DNA from: Parabacteroides faecis
Lineage (GTDB): Bacteria > Bacteroidota > Bacteroidia > Bacteroidales > Tannerellaceae
Reading direction: 5' to 3'
Length of the DNA: 64,000 nucleotides
Assembly: GCF_014647375.1 (NCBI RefSeq)
Contig: NZ_BMPB01000006.1
Span: 186,001 to 250,000 of the forward strand
Every line of letters begins with the position of its first letter. The first letter of the stretch is position 1. Below are positions 38,437-49,716 of the stretch, piece after piece. A program made the translations under genes and the position numbers. The notes under the pieces were generated by a model. It searched no databases, was not told where the DNA came from, and saw nothing but the letters and a program-made list of their open reading frames with translations.

Positions 38437-38649
38437 ATGGAGAAGCTTTGTGCGCGTTGTGGCGCGAAGTTATCAGGTTGTGACGGCTTTTCGCCGGAGG
38501 ATCAGCATGTATTTACCGGTCTGGATCAATGCCAGCTGGTTTTTATCAGGGTCTATTATAAGGATTGCCTGTGCCCTTCATGTGTTCAGCATGTAAAGGA
38601 TAATTTTTATGCTTTTGATATTTCATCTGCATATCTGAAAAATAAATAA
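38437..38649 (+). CDS. small Cys-rich protein, first gene after riboswitch 3
   Basis: 70 residues, paralogue of the protein at 34150. It begins [15 protein letters not shown] and has 'CLCPSC' followed by 'VKDNFYAFD'. Shared pattern: CxxC near the start, LDxxQL(V/A), a Tyr-rich strand, CLCxSC, and KxxFYA. Probably a metal-binding fold. It is placed exactly as in operon 2, between a B12 riboswitch and the metabolic gene, and its strong ribosome site would suit a translational riboswitch. Two bases separate it from the transporter gene. Function unknown. Confidence 0.75.
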   Translation: MEKLCARCGAKLSGCDGFSPEDQHVFTGLDQCQLVFIRVYYKDCLCPSCVQHVKDNFYAFDISSAYLKNK

Positions 38650-38651
38650 TT

Positions 38652-38939
38652 ATGGAGTGGATAAGTGAACTGCTGTGGGGAGAGGGAATAGGGCATTCTA
38701 TTCTTTTGTTATCGCTGGTGATCGCTGTGGGAATCCAGTTAGGCAAGATCAAAGTATTCGGTATCTCATTGGGTATAACCCTGGTGTTGTTTGTCGGTAT
38801 CTTACTGGGACATTTCGGTTTTACCATTAATCCAGCCGTGATCCATTTCTTCAAGGAGTTCGGGTTGATCCTGTTCGTTTATTCTGTCGGTATGCAGGTC
38901 GGTCCCGGTTTTTTCTCTTCGTTCAAAAAGGGGGGATGA
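38652..38939 (+). CDS. AspT/YidE-family transporter, N-terminal piece (frameshifted)
   Basis: 95 residues with about four membrane segments ('[20 protein letters not shown]', '[16 protein letters not shown]', '[20 protein letters not shown]'), ending KKGG-stop. This is the first third of the first AspT repeat. The rest continues in the -1 frame from 38936. The junction is AAAAAGGGGGG followed by ATGA; one more G would rejoin the frames as ...[10 protein letters not shown]. So either a one-base deletion in a G run, a sequencing error, a slippery programmed shift, or phase variation. As written the ATGA overlap could also allow translational coupling. See the next entry for function. Confidence 0.8.
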   Translation: MEWISELLWGEGIGHSILLLSLVIAVGIQLGKIKVFGISLGITLVLFVGILLGHFGFTINPAVIHFFKEFGLILFVYSVGMQVGPGFFSSFKKGG

Positions 38940-40327
38940 CATTGAACGGGTTGGCTTGTGGAATTGTTTTCCTCGGCGTTGTAACGGCATTGGTCATTCA
39001 TTTCATAACGGATATTCCCATGCCGACAATGGTCGGTATTTTGTCGGGAGCGGTAACAAATACGCCCGGTTTGGGTGCGGCCCAACAGGCTTTTACCGAT
39101 ATGACGGGTACATCGAATGAAACGATCGCACTGGGATATGCTGTCGCTTATCCGCTGGGGGTTGTCGGTATTATCCTTTCCATGTTGTTTGTCCGCTACA
39201 TTTTTCATATCAGTTTTGAGAAAGAGACAGAACAACTGGAAGCGGAGAACGATGTGCATAACAGTGAAGCGACTCCCATATCGCTTGTCGTGAAGAATCC
39301 CGCACTTTTCGGACGGAAGGTGATGGAACTCGGCGCTTTTCTCGAACACCGGCAATATGTGATATCCCGTATCTGGCGGAAGAAGAGCAATAAAGTCGAG
39401 ATCGTGACCGGCAATACGATTCTGGATGAGGATGATAAGATATTTGTGATCACAACAGAGCATGACGCAGAGACTATAAAAACTTTTGTCGGTCCCGAAA
39501 TAGAAATGGACCGTAAACAGTGGATCCCTGCTGAAAGTGCTTTTGTGAGCCGTCGTATTCTGGTTACCAAACCGGAATTGACCGGTTCCCGTCTGGGTGA
39601 TTTGCAGTTACGGCGTTTGCACGGTATCAATGTGACGCGTGTAAACCGTGCCGGAGTCGAACTGGTGGCTACCCAAGGGCTGCAATTGCAGGTGGGCGAC
39701 CGCGTAACGGTGGTCGGTAGTGAACTGGCTGTCGATAAGGTGAGTACGATATTGGGTAATTCGATGAAGCGTTTGAATGAGCCTAACCTGATCCCTATTT
39801 TTATCGGCATCGCTTTGGGTATTATTCTGGGTAGTATCCCATTCACTGTCCCGGGAATCCCGCAACCGATCAAACTAGGTCTGGCGGGTGGTCCGCTGGT
39901 GGTTTCTATTCTATTGAGCCGCTTCGGATATCGTTACAAGTTGGTTACTTATACGACCCAGAGTGCCAACCTGATGCTGAGGGAGATCGGTATAACCATG
40001 TTCCTTGCTTGTGTCGGTTTGAGTGCCGGAGACGGATTCGTGGATACGATTGTCAATAAAGGGGGATTTGCCTGGATCGGTTACGGTTTTATTATAACGA
40101 TGTTACCGCTGTTGATTATCGGTTTTGCCGGCAGGTATTTCTTCAAACTGAATTATTTTACGCTGATGGGATTGCTGGCCGGTAGTACGACCGACCCTCC
40201 TGCGTTGGCTTATGCGAATGCAACGGCAGGCAACGACGCTCCTGCAGTCGGATATGCGACGGTTTATCCGTTGACCATGTTCCTGCGCGTACTGACTGCC
40301 CAATTAATGATATTATTCTTCTGCTAA
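38936..40327 (+). CDS. AspT/YidE-family transporter, main piece (RCK_C domains plus C-terminal membrane half)
   Basis: 463 residues. It starts in mid-repeat ('[20 protein letters not shown]', '[16 protein letters not shown]', which is the duplicated '[20 protein letters not shown]' motif also present near the end). Two RCK/TrkA-C domains follow (about 110-190 and 195-270, '[12 protein letters not shown]'), then 5-6 more helices. The family (aspartate:alanine exchanger) includes AspT and the Corynebacterium succinate exporter SucE1. Under B12 control and next to a B12-linked propionate pathway, succinate or another C4 acid is a reasonable guess for the substrate. Separated from its N-terminus by a frameshift. 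Confidence 0.85.
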   Translation: MTLNGLACGIVFLGVVTALVIHFITDIPMPTMVGILSGAVTNTPGLGAAQQAFTDMTGTSNETIALGYAVAYPLGVVGIILSMLFVRYIFHISFEKETEQLEAENDVHNSEATPISLVVKNPALFGRKVMELGAFLEHRQYVISRIWRKKSNKVEIVTGNTILDEDDKIFVITTEHDAETIKTFVGPEIEMDRKQWIPAESAFVSRRILVTKPELTGSRLGDLQLRRLHGINVTRVNRAGVELVATQGLQLQVGDRVTVVGSELAVDKVSTILGNSMKRLNEPNLIPIFIGIALGIILGSIPFTVPGIPQPIKLGLAGGPLVVSILLSRFGYRYKLVTYTTQSANLMLREIGITMFLACVGLSAGDGFVDTIVNKGGFAWIGYGFIITMLPLLIIGFAGRYFFKLNYFTLMGLLAGSTTDPPALAYANATAGNDAPAVGYATVYPLTMFLRVLTAQLMILFFC

Positions 40328-40378
40328 ATTTAATAGATTTGGTTGTTAGAAAATTGTTCAATAATAATTTTAAAGCCG

Positions 40379-40410
40379 GAAGCCCCGCCGAAGTGATTCG
40401 CCGGGGCTTC
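40379..40410. terminator. bidirectional terminator between the transporter and atpG
   Basis: GAAGCCCCG and CGGGGCTTC with an inner CGAA/TTCG pairing, between two convergent genes. Confidence 0.8.
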
Positions 40411-40429
40411 AATCATTATAAGTAGAAGA

Positions 40430-41287
40430 TTATTGACCACTCCCGCCCATAATATCCAGCAATTCGTTTGTGATTGCCTGCTGGCGGGTTTTATTGTATT
40501 GCAATGTCAGTTCCTGGATCAGGTCGTTGGCATTGTCGTTGGCCGTCTGCATGGCGAGCATGCGGGCGGCATGTTCAGCCGTGACGGTGTCGAGCAAAGT
40601 CGTGTAGATATGCAGGTGGAGAACTTTAGGCAACAGCAAAGCCAGTAGTTGCTCTGCCGACGGTTCCAGGATATAATTCAGCGATTCCTTTGCCGGGTCT
40701 GTCTCCGGTAAGGTGACCGGCAGGAACGTTTTTTCAGTCAGCACCTGCTCTGCCATATTCTTGAAATGATGGTAAAGCAGTTCTACCCGGTCTGCTTGCC
40801 CGGTAGTATATAAGTCCATCAATGCCGTAGCCAGCCGTGCCGCATCTTCGTAAACCGGTTTATCACCGATTGTCAGGAAGCTGTCGTCTGTTTGGTAACC
40901 TGCTTTATGCAGCTCGTCCGCTATTTTCTTTCCGACCGGATAAATGTGTACGGCGATACCGTCCGCCTCATATTGGTGGAGTCGGGCAGACAGCTCCTTC
41001 CATACGTTGGCGTTGAAAACACCGCATAATCCGGTATTGGATGAAAAAGCGACAATAGCGACCTGTTTCACCTTACGCACTGCTGTATAAGGTGAATTCA
41101 AATCATTCTCGGCAGACAAGGTCCCGCTCAGTATGGCGCTCAGCTTGTTCTCGTATACGAGCAAATGTTCGATAATCGTCTGCGTATGATGCAGCTTGGC
41201 AGAAGAAACCATCTTCATGGCTGAAGTGATCTTCTGCGTATTCCGGATCGACGCAAGGCGAACTTTTATTTCTTTCAGTGATGACAT
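40430..41287 (-). CDS. atpG: ATP synthase F1 gamma subunit
   Basis: 285 residues. The N-terminal helix 'LKEIKVRLASIRNTQKITSA' with 'MKMVSSAKLH' and the C-terminal helix 'ITNELLDIMGGSGQ' are the rotor coiled-coil signatures. Central stalk of F1. It is the last gene of the atp operon. An unusual 73-base spacer made of TTGACAG repeats separates it from atpA. It ends at a shared terminator. Confidence 0.95.
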   Translation of the reverse strand: MSSLKEIKVRLASIRNTQKITSAMKMVSSAKLHHTQTIIEHLLVYENKLSAILSGTLSAENDLNSPYTAVRKVKQVAIVAFSSNTGLCGVFNANVWKELSARLHQYEADGIAVHIYPVGKKIADELHKAGYQTDDSFLTIGDKPVYEDAARLATALMDLYTTGQADRVELLYHHFKNMAEQVLTEKTFLPVTLPETDPAKESLNYILEPSAEQLLALLLPKVLHLHIYTTLLDTVTAEHAARMLAMQTANDNANDLIQELTLQYNKTRQQAITNELLDIMGGSGQ

Positions 41288-41296
41288 AGTTTTTGA

Positions 41297-41382
41297 GTTG
41301 ACAGTTGATAGTTGACAGTTGACAGTTGGTGGTTGATAGTTGACAATTAACTGTCAATTGTCACTTGTCAACTGTCAACTGT
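41297..41382 (-). repeat. TTGACAG/CTGTCAA repeat array between atpA and atpG
   Basis: About 86 bases of TTGACAG, TTGATAG and TTGGTGG units followed by inverted CTGTCAA units. Same family as the riboswitch inserts, but not inside a riboswitch. It includes the last codons of atpA (QLTVDK-stop). Confidence 0.85.
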
Positions 41383-42941
41383 TTTGCCGTTTCTTCCAGG
41401 ATATTACGAACTTCATCGTTTATCACACCGGATTTCAATACATCCAGTACGTCTTTCTGATGATTGGTGATCAACGTCTGAAGGAATGCCTTCTCAAATT
41501 CGTGTACTTTATTCAACGGAACTTCCTTCAACAAGCCTTGTGTACCGCAGTACAGAATTGCAATTTGCTGTTCCACGGGCATCGGGTTGTATTGGGGCTG
41601 TATCAGCAGTTGTGTATTCTTTTGTCCTTTATCGATCGTGAAGGCCGTAACCGCATCCATCTCGCCGCCGAATTTAGTGAACGATTCCAGTTCGCGGAAC
41701 TGTGCCTGGTCGATCTTCAGTGTTCCGGCCACCTTCTTCATCGCTTTCAACTGGGCGTTACCACCTACACGGGAAACGGAAATACCCACATTGATAGCCG
41801 GGCGGTTACCCTGGTTGAACAGGTCTGTTTCGAGGAATATCTGTCCGTCGGTGATAGAGATCACGTTCGTCGGGATATAGGCGGAAACGTCGCCGGCCTG
41901 TGTCTCGATGATCGGTAGGGCAGTCAGGGAGCCGCCACCTTTCACAAGATCTTTCATGCTTTCCGGCAGGTCATTCATTTCGCTTGCGACTTCCTGCTGG
42001 TTGATGATCTTGGCTGCACGTTCCAGCAAACGGGAGTGCAGATAGAAAATATCACCCGGATAGGCTTCACGTCCGGAAGGACGGCGAAGAATCAGAGATA
42101 CTTCACGGTAAGCTACTGCCTGTTTGGACAAGTCGTCGTAAACGACCAGTGCATGGCGTCCGCTGTCGCGGAAGAACTCGCCGATAGCCGCTCCGGCGAA
42201 AGGAGCGAAGTACTGCATGGCAGCCGGGTCGGAAGCCGTAGCGCTGACCACGATCGTGTAGTCCATCGCTCCTTTTTCCTGTAATGTATTGACCAGGGAA
42301 GCCACGGTCGAACCTTTCTGTCCGATTGCAACGTATATACAATAAACGGGTTTCCCGACTTCGTAATTACTGCGCTGGTTGATGATCGCGTCGATGGCGA
42401 TAGAGGTCTTTCCCGTCTGGCGGTCGCCGATGATCAACTCACGTTGTCCGCGTCCGATAGGGATCATGGCATCGACTGCCTTGATTCCGGTCTGCAACGG
42501 TTCGTTTACCGGCTGGCGGAAAATCACGCCCGGTGCTTTCCGTTCCAGAGGCATCTGGTATTTTTTACCGGTAATCTCCCCTTTTCCGTCGATCGGGTTT
42601 CCCAGCGGGTCGATTACACGTCCGATCATATTTTCGTTCACGTTGATGGATGCGATACGGCGAGTACGTTTTACGGTATCGCCTTCTTTCACCTGATCGG
42701 TCGGGCCGAGCAGTACGGCACCCACATTGTCTTCTTCCAGGTTCATGACGATAGCCTCCATACCGTTGTCGAACTGTAGCAATTCGTTGGCCTCGGCATT
42801 ATCCAGTCCGTAGATACGCGCCACACCGTCGCTCACCTGGAGTACGGTACCTACCTCCTCCAGCTGGATACTGGTTTGAATACCTTCCAGCTGCTGGCGT
42901 AATATGGCGGAAACTTCACTTACTTTTATCTGGTCTGTCAT
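41361..42941 (-). CDS. atpA: ATP synthase F1 alpha subunit
   Basis: 526 residues. Walker A GDRQTGKT (172-179) and the alpha signature '[20 protein letters not shown]' are present. Non-catalytic nucleotide-binding subunit. Preceded by atpH (12-base gap). Its last six codons (Gln-Leu-Thr-Val-Asp-Lys) and stop are formed by TTGACAG repeat units, so the C-terminal tail seems to have been rewritten by the repeat. Confidence 0.96.
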   Translation of the reverse strand: MTDQIKVSEVSAILRQQLEGIQTSIQLEEVGTVLQVSDGVARIYGLDNAEANELLQFDNGMEAIVMNLEEDNVGAVLLGPTDQVKEGDTVKRTRRIASINVNENMIGRVIDPLGNPIDGKGEITGKKYQMPLERKAPGVIFRQPVNEPLQTGIKAVDAMIPIGRGQRELIIGDRQTGKTSIAIDAIINQRSNYEVGKPVYCIYVAIGQKGSTVASLVNTLQEKGAMDYTIVVSATASDPAAMQYFAPFAGAAIGEFFRDSGRHALVVYDDLSKQAVAYREVSLILRRPSGREAYPGDIFYLHSRLLERAAKIINQQEVASEMNDLPESMKDLVKGGGSLTALPIIETQAGDVSAYIPTNVISITDGQIFLETDLFNQGNRPAINVGISVSRVGGNAQLKAMKKVAGTLKIDQAQFRELESFTKFGGEMDAVTAFTIDKGQKNTQLLIQPQYNPMPVEQQIAILYCGTQGLLKEVPLNKVHEFEKAFLQTLITNHQKDVLDVLKSGVINDEVRNILEETAKQLTVDK

Positions 42942-42953
42942 ACGTTTTACTTT

Positions 42954-43496
42954 TTAATTTTTTTCGATTAGCTGATTCCTGATCTCCCGGAGTTGCCGGG
43001 CATAGCTGGCATCTATCCGGTAGTTACCGATGCGTAGCACGAAACCTCCGATCAGTTCCGGTCTCGTCACTCCCATGAACTCGATGGTATTGCCGGTTTC
43101 CTTTTTCAGCCGTTCCTTCAAATGTTCCTGCGTAGCTTCGTCTACCGGAACGGGAGTTTTGAATAATACTCGGGTAATCTTTTTATCCTTCCGGTACATA
43201 TGGATATAAATGTATGCCATAAGCGGTAGCAAGCTCTCTCTTTTGCGCTGAAGTACCAGGCGGATAAAGCGGATAAACAGCTCGCAGACTTCCAGTCCGG
43301 CAGCCGTTTTGAGCAACTTCACTTTTTCCTCTTCCGGAAAGATCGGGTTATCCAGTACGGCTTTCAGTCCCGGCTCCTGCTCGAAACTGACGGCCAGCAT
43401 CTTCATATCATCATATACCCGGGTTTCTTGCTGCTTGTCTTTTGCCAGTGAAAAGAGTGCTTTGACGTACCGGGAAGAGATTGTACCTACATCCAT
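42954..43496 (-). CDS. atpH: ATP synthase F1 delta subunit
   Basis: 180 residues. It starts 'ISSRYVKALFSLAKDKQQ' and has the OSCP/delta C-terminal segment 'IGGFVLRIGNYRIDASYARQ' ahead of 'LREIRNQL'. It links F1 to the peripheral stalk. Three bases separate it from atpF. Confidence 0.93.
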   Translation of the reverse strand: MDVGTISSRYVKALFSLAKDKQQETRVYDDMKMLAVSFEQEPGLKAVLDNPIFPEEEKVKLLKTAAGLEVCELFIRFIRLVLQRKRESLLPLMAYIYIHMYRKDKKITRVLFKTPVPVDEATQEHLKERLKKETGNTIEFMGVTRPELIGGFVLRIGNYRIDASYARQLREIRNQLIEKN

Positions 43497-43499
43497 ATA

Positions 43500-44000
43500 T
43501 TATGATTTACTAAACGAAACATTGTCGAGCAGTCCGTTGATGATCTTTTCCTGTTCATCCGTGCGGCTGATCTCCTCTTTCATTACTTTCTCTGCAATGG
43601 CAACGGACAGGTCGGCTATCTCGGTGCGGACTTCGCGGATCGCTTTGTCTTTTTCCTCCCGGATGCGCCGGGTAGCCTCTTCCAGTTGCATATGCGCTTC
43701 AGCCGAAGCCTTTTGCCGGGCTTCGCTGATAATCTGTTCTTTTTCGACCAGGGCTTCTTTCAGAATCGTATTCTGCTGCTCTCTTGCCTGGGCAAGAATC
43801 TTTTCTCCTTCGGCCTGGATGCCGGCAAGCTGTTCGTTTGCCTGGCGAGCCGATTCAAGGGAACGATCAATGTATTCTTTCCGTTGTTCCACGGCCTTGA
43901 TAATGACCGGAAAGCCATACTTGGAAAGAATGACAAAGACGATTCCGAAAGAAAGGATCATCCAGAATAAAAGCCCTGCGTCTGGTGTGAGCAATGACAT
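43500..44000 (-). CDS. atpF: ATP synthase F0 b subunit
   Basis: 166 residues. One N-terminal membrane helix ('LLFWMILSFGIVFVILSKYG') is followed by a long, highly charged coiled coil. Peripheral stalk. It lies between atpE and atpH as usual. Confidence 0.94.
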   Translation of the reverse strand: MSLLTPDAGLLFWMILSFGIVFVILSKYGFPVIIKAVEQRKEYIDRSLESARQANEQLAGIQAEGEKILAQAREQQNTILKEALVEKEQIISEARQKASAEAHMQLEEATRRIREEKDKAIREVRTEIADLSVAIAEKVMKEEISRTDEQEKIINGLLDNVSFSKS

Positions 44001-44014
44001 AGTTCGCTTTTATT

Positions 44015-44284
<270 letters not shown>

Positions 44285-44324
44285 TTAAATGAATTAGTAA
44301 CCTTGTTTTTAATAATATGTTTGT

Positions 44325-45383
44325 TTATTCCCGTACCTTGGCCAGTCCGATATAGTTGGCGGACAGTAAGGTGAATATATAGGCTTGCAAGCATGCCACC
44401 AACAGTTCGAGGCAGTTCATGAACACGGTGAACAATACGGAAACGACTGTCATCGTGCCGTTGATAGCTGTCCCCATCGAGGCGGTGATAAATATCAGGC
44501 AAGTCAGTGCCAGAATGATCGTATGCCCTGCCATGATATTGGCAAACAGACGGATCATCAGGGCAAACGGCTTTGTGAATACGCCGAAAAATTCCACGAA
44601 GGGCATGATCGGCAAAGGCAGTTTCAGGAAGATAGGGGCATTCGGCCAGAATATCTCTTTCCAGTACGCCTTGGTAGCAAACAAGTTTACTGCCAGGAAG
44701 GTACAAACTGCCAGTACGGCGGTGATCGTAATATTACCTGTGATGTTGGCACCTCCGGGGAATACCGGAATGATACCGATCAGGTTATTGATCAGGATAA
44801 AGAAGAACACCGTCAGCAGGTATGAGGAGAAAGGCTTGTATTCCTTACCGATCCCTTCCTTCACCACTCCTTCGTGGATGAACATGACCGCCATTTCCAT
44901 CAATCCCGTAAATCCGCCCGGAGCTTCATTCGGATGCTTCTTATACCATCGGGCTGTCCTGAGGATGATGAAAAGCAGTATCCCGCAACTGAGCAACAGG
45001 CCGCAGACATTTTTGGTCAGCGACAGGTCCAGCGGTTTGACTTCTTCTCCTTTGCTGTTTTTCTCCACTACCTTCCCCGCATGATCGCCTTCTTCTGCAA
45101 TATAGTAGTTGTGATGCACATTCCCATGATGCAGATGCGAGGAGAGGAACAGGTCCCATCCGCGCTCTTCACTTTTCAGCAGGATGGGAAGGGGTATGGA
45201 TATTTCCTTTCCGTTCCATTCCGTGATATGCCAGGTATAAGCGTCTTTGATGTGAGAAAAAACGATATCCTGCACATCCACCTCACCCGGTTTGCTTTCA
45301 GCGGCAGCACTTGCCGGAAAGTAGATCCACGCCAGTAACAAGAAGGTAAACCATAACAGGCTATTGTTTTTTATTCTGCTCAT
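44325..45383 (-). CDS. atpB: ATP synthase F0 a subunit with periplasmic N-terminal extension
   Basis: About 352 residues from ATG 45383 (an in-frame ATG at 45401 would add six). A signal-like N-terminus ('SLLWFTFLLLAWIYFPASA') and about 100 histidine-rich periplasmic residues precede the membrane core. This extension is typical of Bacteroidetes AtpB. The core has the essential Arg in 'FALMIRLFANIMAGHTIIL' and 'LFTLLSANYIG'. Forms the ion path with the c ring. Overlaps the end of the preceding small membrane gene by 23 bases. Confidence 0.92.
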   Translation of the reverse strand: MSRIKNNSLLWFTFLLLAWIYFPASAAAESKPGEVDVQDIVFSHIKDAYTWHITEWNGKEISIPLPILLKSEERGWDLFLSSHLHHGNVHHNYYIAEEGDHAGKVVEKNSKGEEVKPLDLSLTKNVCGLLLSCGILLFIILRTARWYKKHPNEAPGGFTGLMEMAVMFIHEGVVKEGIGKEYKPFSSYLLTVFFFILINNLIGIIPVFPGGANITGNITITAVLAVCTFLAVNLFATKAYWKEIFWPNAPIFLKLPLPIMPFVEFFGVFTKPFALMIRLFANIMAGHTIILALTCLIFITASMGTAINGTMTVVSVLFTVFMNCLELLVACLQAYIFTLLSANYIGLAKVRE

Positions 45384-45792
45384 CTTTTTCTTTCTTTTCA
45401 CTTTTCATTCTCTTTTTCTCAAACAGATACAATGTATATGTTTCCAGCACAAGATAAATGAAATAGAACAACATCATCGTAAAGCCAAAGGCTTTCAGGT
45501 TTTGTCCGACCAATCTGGCATATAACCAGAGGAAAACCAAAGCGAGCGTGAACTTGCATAGCCGGACTACCATATAAGTAACCACCGTGACATCTCCGTG
45601 TTTCCGTTTTACATGATCCAGAAAAAAGATCATCAACATACTGCTTAACCAATAGAATACCGGTATTGACGGATACCACTCATAATAGTGCGAAGGCCAG
45701 ATGGTGTATAACAGCCCCCCCAGAGAGACGCCGATAACTACATTAATAAAGGTAGTCAAGCCCATTAGCTTCATTCTTAATCTACCGCTCAT
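45361..45792 (-). CDS. small membrane protein of the atp operon (AtpI-like position)
   Basis: 143 residues with four membrane segments and a Lys/Glu-rich C-terminal tail. It lies between atpC and atpB, the place where Bacteroidetes operons carry an assembly-type protein. Sequence resemblance to AtpI is weak, so the role in c-ring assembly is only suggested by position. Confidence 0.65.
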   Translation of the reverse strand: MSGRLRMKLMGLTTFINVVIGVSLGGLLYTIWPSHYYEWYPSIPVFYWLSSMLMIFFLDHVKRKHGDVTVVTYMVVRLCKFTLALVFLWLYARLVGQNLKAFGFTMMLFYFIYLVLETYTLYLFEKKRMKSEKKEKDEQNKKQ

Positions 45793-45804
45793 GATCGTAT
45801 TTTT

Positions 45805-46044
45805 TTATTCGATGCATACGGACAGGATATCGTCTTTTATCTCGACGAATCCGCTCTGTATTTTTATTTCCTGTTGTTCTTCTTTCCCATTTGCCTGGTA
45901 CCGGATCGCCCCTGCTTCGAGGGCAGCTATCATCGGAGCGTGATGAGGCAGCACGTCGAACGAGCCTGCTGTACCCGGAAAGGATACATAATTCGTTTCT
46001 CCTTTGAATAAAATGCCGTCGGGGGATATGATTTCCAGTTCCAT
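45805..46044 (-). CDS. atpC: ATP synthase F1 epsilon subunit, short form
   Basis: 79 residues: only the N-terminal beta-sandwich ('LEIISPDGILFKGETNYVSF', 'LPHHAPMIAALEAGAIRY'). The C-terminal helical hairpin that inhibits ATP hydrolysis in other bacteria is absent, as in other Bacteroidales. Six bases separate it from atpD. Confidence 0.93.
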   Translation of the reverse strand: MELEIISPDGILFKGETNYVSFPGTAGSFDVLPHHAPMIAALEAGAIRYQANGKEEQQEIKIQSGFVEIKDDILSVCIE

Positions 46045-46050
46045 GCTTTA

Positions 46051-47939
<1,889 letters not shown>

Positions 47940-49274
47940 TTACCATTCAAGGAATTTTCCACGTTGCCGGCGTTTCTCCAATTCTTCTTGTAGATGTCGC
48001 TGCCGGTCCTTGGCTATATATTGACGGGCAAAGATATTAGGAACAGCAACACCTAGCGATATACAGAGAATGATAAGAGCGGAATTGATACCGTTGAAGA
48101 AAGCGTTCGTTACCTCACCGATCACTCCGTGCAGATTGATAAATGCCAATAAAGAGCGGTACATCAGGACACCCGGGATCATGGGGATAACTGACGGGAT
48201 CGTTAATACGTGATTAGGCACATGAAACCAGTGGACTGCTTTCACTGCGAGTACGCTGACAACGAAACTACCCATAAACGAACCGATCACAGGGCCGTAA
48301 CCCAGTTCGAAGTTTACAAAGTTGCGGGTACATACGGCAATGATACCTCCAACGGCAACAACCCATAACAGACGGCGCTGGATATTGAATATCATAGAGA
48401 ATCCGATAGCGGCAATAGCTGCAGCGATCGCATACACATAATACGGATCATGCGGAACCATACTTAACTCACTGAACTTATGGTCGATCGCAACGTCGTT
48501 CATGACAAGTATGCGCAATGCGAATGCAATACCGAACGTCATCGCGACTACCATCATAGCCGTGTTGGCAGCACGTGTCATCCCGACGAGCAGATGGTTA
48601 TCGAGCATATCGTCCACGAAGTTGATCAAAGGGACTCCCGGTACAATGAACAGGGCACAGGCGAGTAGCGGATGATAAGGCGTCTCGGACAATCCCGAGA
48701 AGGAAGAAAGATACGCAGTGCAGGTCGCGGCAAAAGCGGCGAGTGCTATACTCATATATACATTTAATCCGGCTTCTATGCATCGGGCACGTACCCTGAA
48801 ACCGATAAATGCGCAAATGGAAGCAAACAGAAAGGCGATCCAGTCGGAACCGAACAATTTACAGAAGCCGCCACAGGCGAATCCAGCACCGATAGCTACG
48901 ATATAAGGTGTATAATTCCGGGGCTTTTTGGCTATCTTTTCCAATTCCTCTTCATATTTGTCCAATGAATAGTCCTCTTCGATAGCACACCATGAAAGAT
49001 CGCTGATCTGCGAGATCGCAGTCATGTTGATACCATGTTTCTCACATTTCTGGAATTTGGAAAACGAGTTTCTTTCATCACTTACATTGACCATGATCAT
49101 GGTCCACCGGATATCGATGTGTAATTTCTCTTCCGGAATACCCATAAATGCTGCTACTCGTTTCATGTTCCGTTCAATACGGTTGGTATCGGCAGCACTT
49201 TCCATCAATAATTTGCCTGTACGCAGCAAAAGGTCCAGTTTACGTCGTAATAACAATACTTCCTTGTCTGTCAT
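47940..49274 (-). CDS. ThrE/YjjP-YjjB family exporter (fused)
   Basis: 444 residues. The N-terminal cytoplasmic DUF1212-type part ('LLLRTGKLLMESAADTNRIE') leads to 'GAGFACGGFCKLFGSDWIAF' and about ten membrane segments, ending in the DUF3815-type part ('IPSVIPMIPGVLMYRSLLAF', 'GVIGEVTNAFFNGINS'). It is thus a natural fusion of what E. coli encodes as YjjP plus YjjB. Known relatives export threonine/serine (ThrE) or succinate (YjjPB). A B12 riboswitch heads the gene, which makes a C4-dicarboxylate role attractive; substrate is inference. Confidence 0.85.
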   Translation of the reverse strand: MTDKEVLLLRRKLDLLLRTGKLLMESAADTNRIERNMKRVAAFMGIPEEKLHIDIRWTMIMVNVSDERNSFSKFQKCEKHGINMTAISQISDLSWCAIEEDYSLDKYEEELEKIAKKPRNYTPYIVAIGAGFACGGFCKLFGSDWIAFLFASICAFIGFRVRARCIEAGLNVYMSIALAAFAATCTAYLSSFSGLSETPYHPLLACALFIVPGVPLINFVDDMLDNHLLVGMTRAANTAMMVVAMTFGIAFALRILVMNDVAIDHKFSELSMVPHDPYYVYAIAAAIAAIGFSMIFNIQRRLLWVVAVGGIIAVCTRNFVNFELGYGPVIGSFMGSFVVSVLAVKAVHWFHVPNHVLTIPSVIPMIPGVLMYRSLLAFINLHGVIGEVTNAFFNGINSALIILCISLGVAVPNIFARQYIAKDRQRHLQEELEKRRQRGKFLEW

Positions 49275-49299
49275 CTTTTTGTTTAATTCTAAAATGTTA

Positions 49300-49597
49300 C
49301 ATCCTTATCCTAACCCACGAGGATATGAGTCCAAACGAACGGCAGGTCTTCTGACTGACTCCTATCCTAAAAGCCTTCCCGACGGAATAGTTGACAGTTG
49401 ACATGTGACAGTTGACAGATAAAATACGGACAGAAAAACTGTCATTTGTCAACTTTCCACTGTCAACTGAATCGTCAGTGGCAAAAGTAGTATTAGGCTG
49501 TTAACGGAGCTTCACAGCAGCGGGACTGTCCAGGATTTACACCCGGTTCCCTTTTAATCCGTATTCCCGAACGGGAGCTACGAAACCAATTCGGGCG
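49300..49597 (-). promoter_or_regulatory. cobalamin riboswitch 4 (ThrE-type exporter leader)
   Basis: Minus strand: GGGAACCGGGTGTAAATCC, GTCCCGCTGCTGTGAAGC, GCCACTG, GGGAAGGC, AGTCAGAAGACCTGCC, then the hairpin TCCTCGTGGGTTAGGA about 30 bases before the start region of the exporter. Carries the TTGACAG insert. Confidence 0.92.
49389..49469 (-). repeat. TTGACAG/CTGTCAA hairpin insert in riboswitch 4
   Basis: Near-identical to the inserts in riboswitches 1 and 2, at the same site between GCCACTG and GGGAAGGC. Confidence 0.85.
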
Positions 49598-49605
49598 CAA
49601 AGGTA
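49598..49605 (-). promoter_or_regulatory. -7 promoter box of riboswitch 4
   Basis: Minus strand TACCTTTG, directly before the aptamer. It lies back-to-back with the riboswitch 5 promoter about 100 bases away. Confidence 0.65.
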
Positions 49606-49708
49606 CTGATTTTTTCATTACATTCATCTGTTCCCTTTTATTTGTGTATTCAGATTCGTAATATTTGAAAGTGACCGGTCTGGTAGTTGAGATTACCGAT
49701 ATATTTCG

Positions 49709-49716
49709 TACTTTTG
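49709..49716 (+). promoter_or_regulatory. -7 promoter box of riboswitch 5 / btu operon
   Basis: TACTTTTG with TTG about 19 bases upstream, directly before the aptamer. Confidence 0.7.

Noticed and set aside
38652-40327. Two independent transporter genes
   Set aside because: Neither half is complete; together they match one AspT-family protein, with the break in a homopolymer run.
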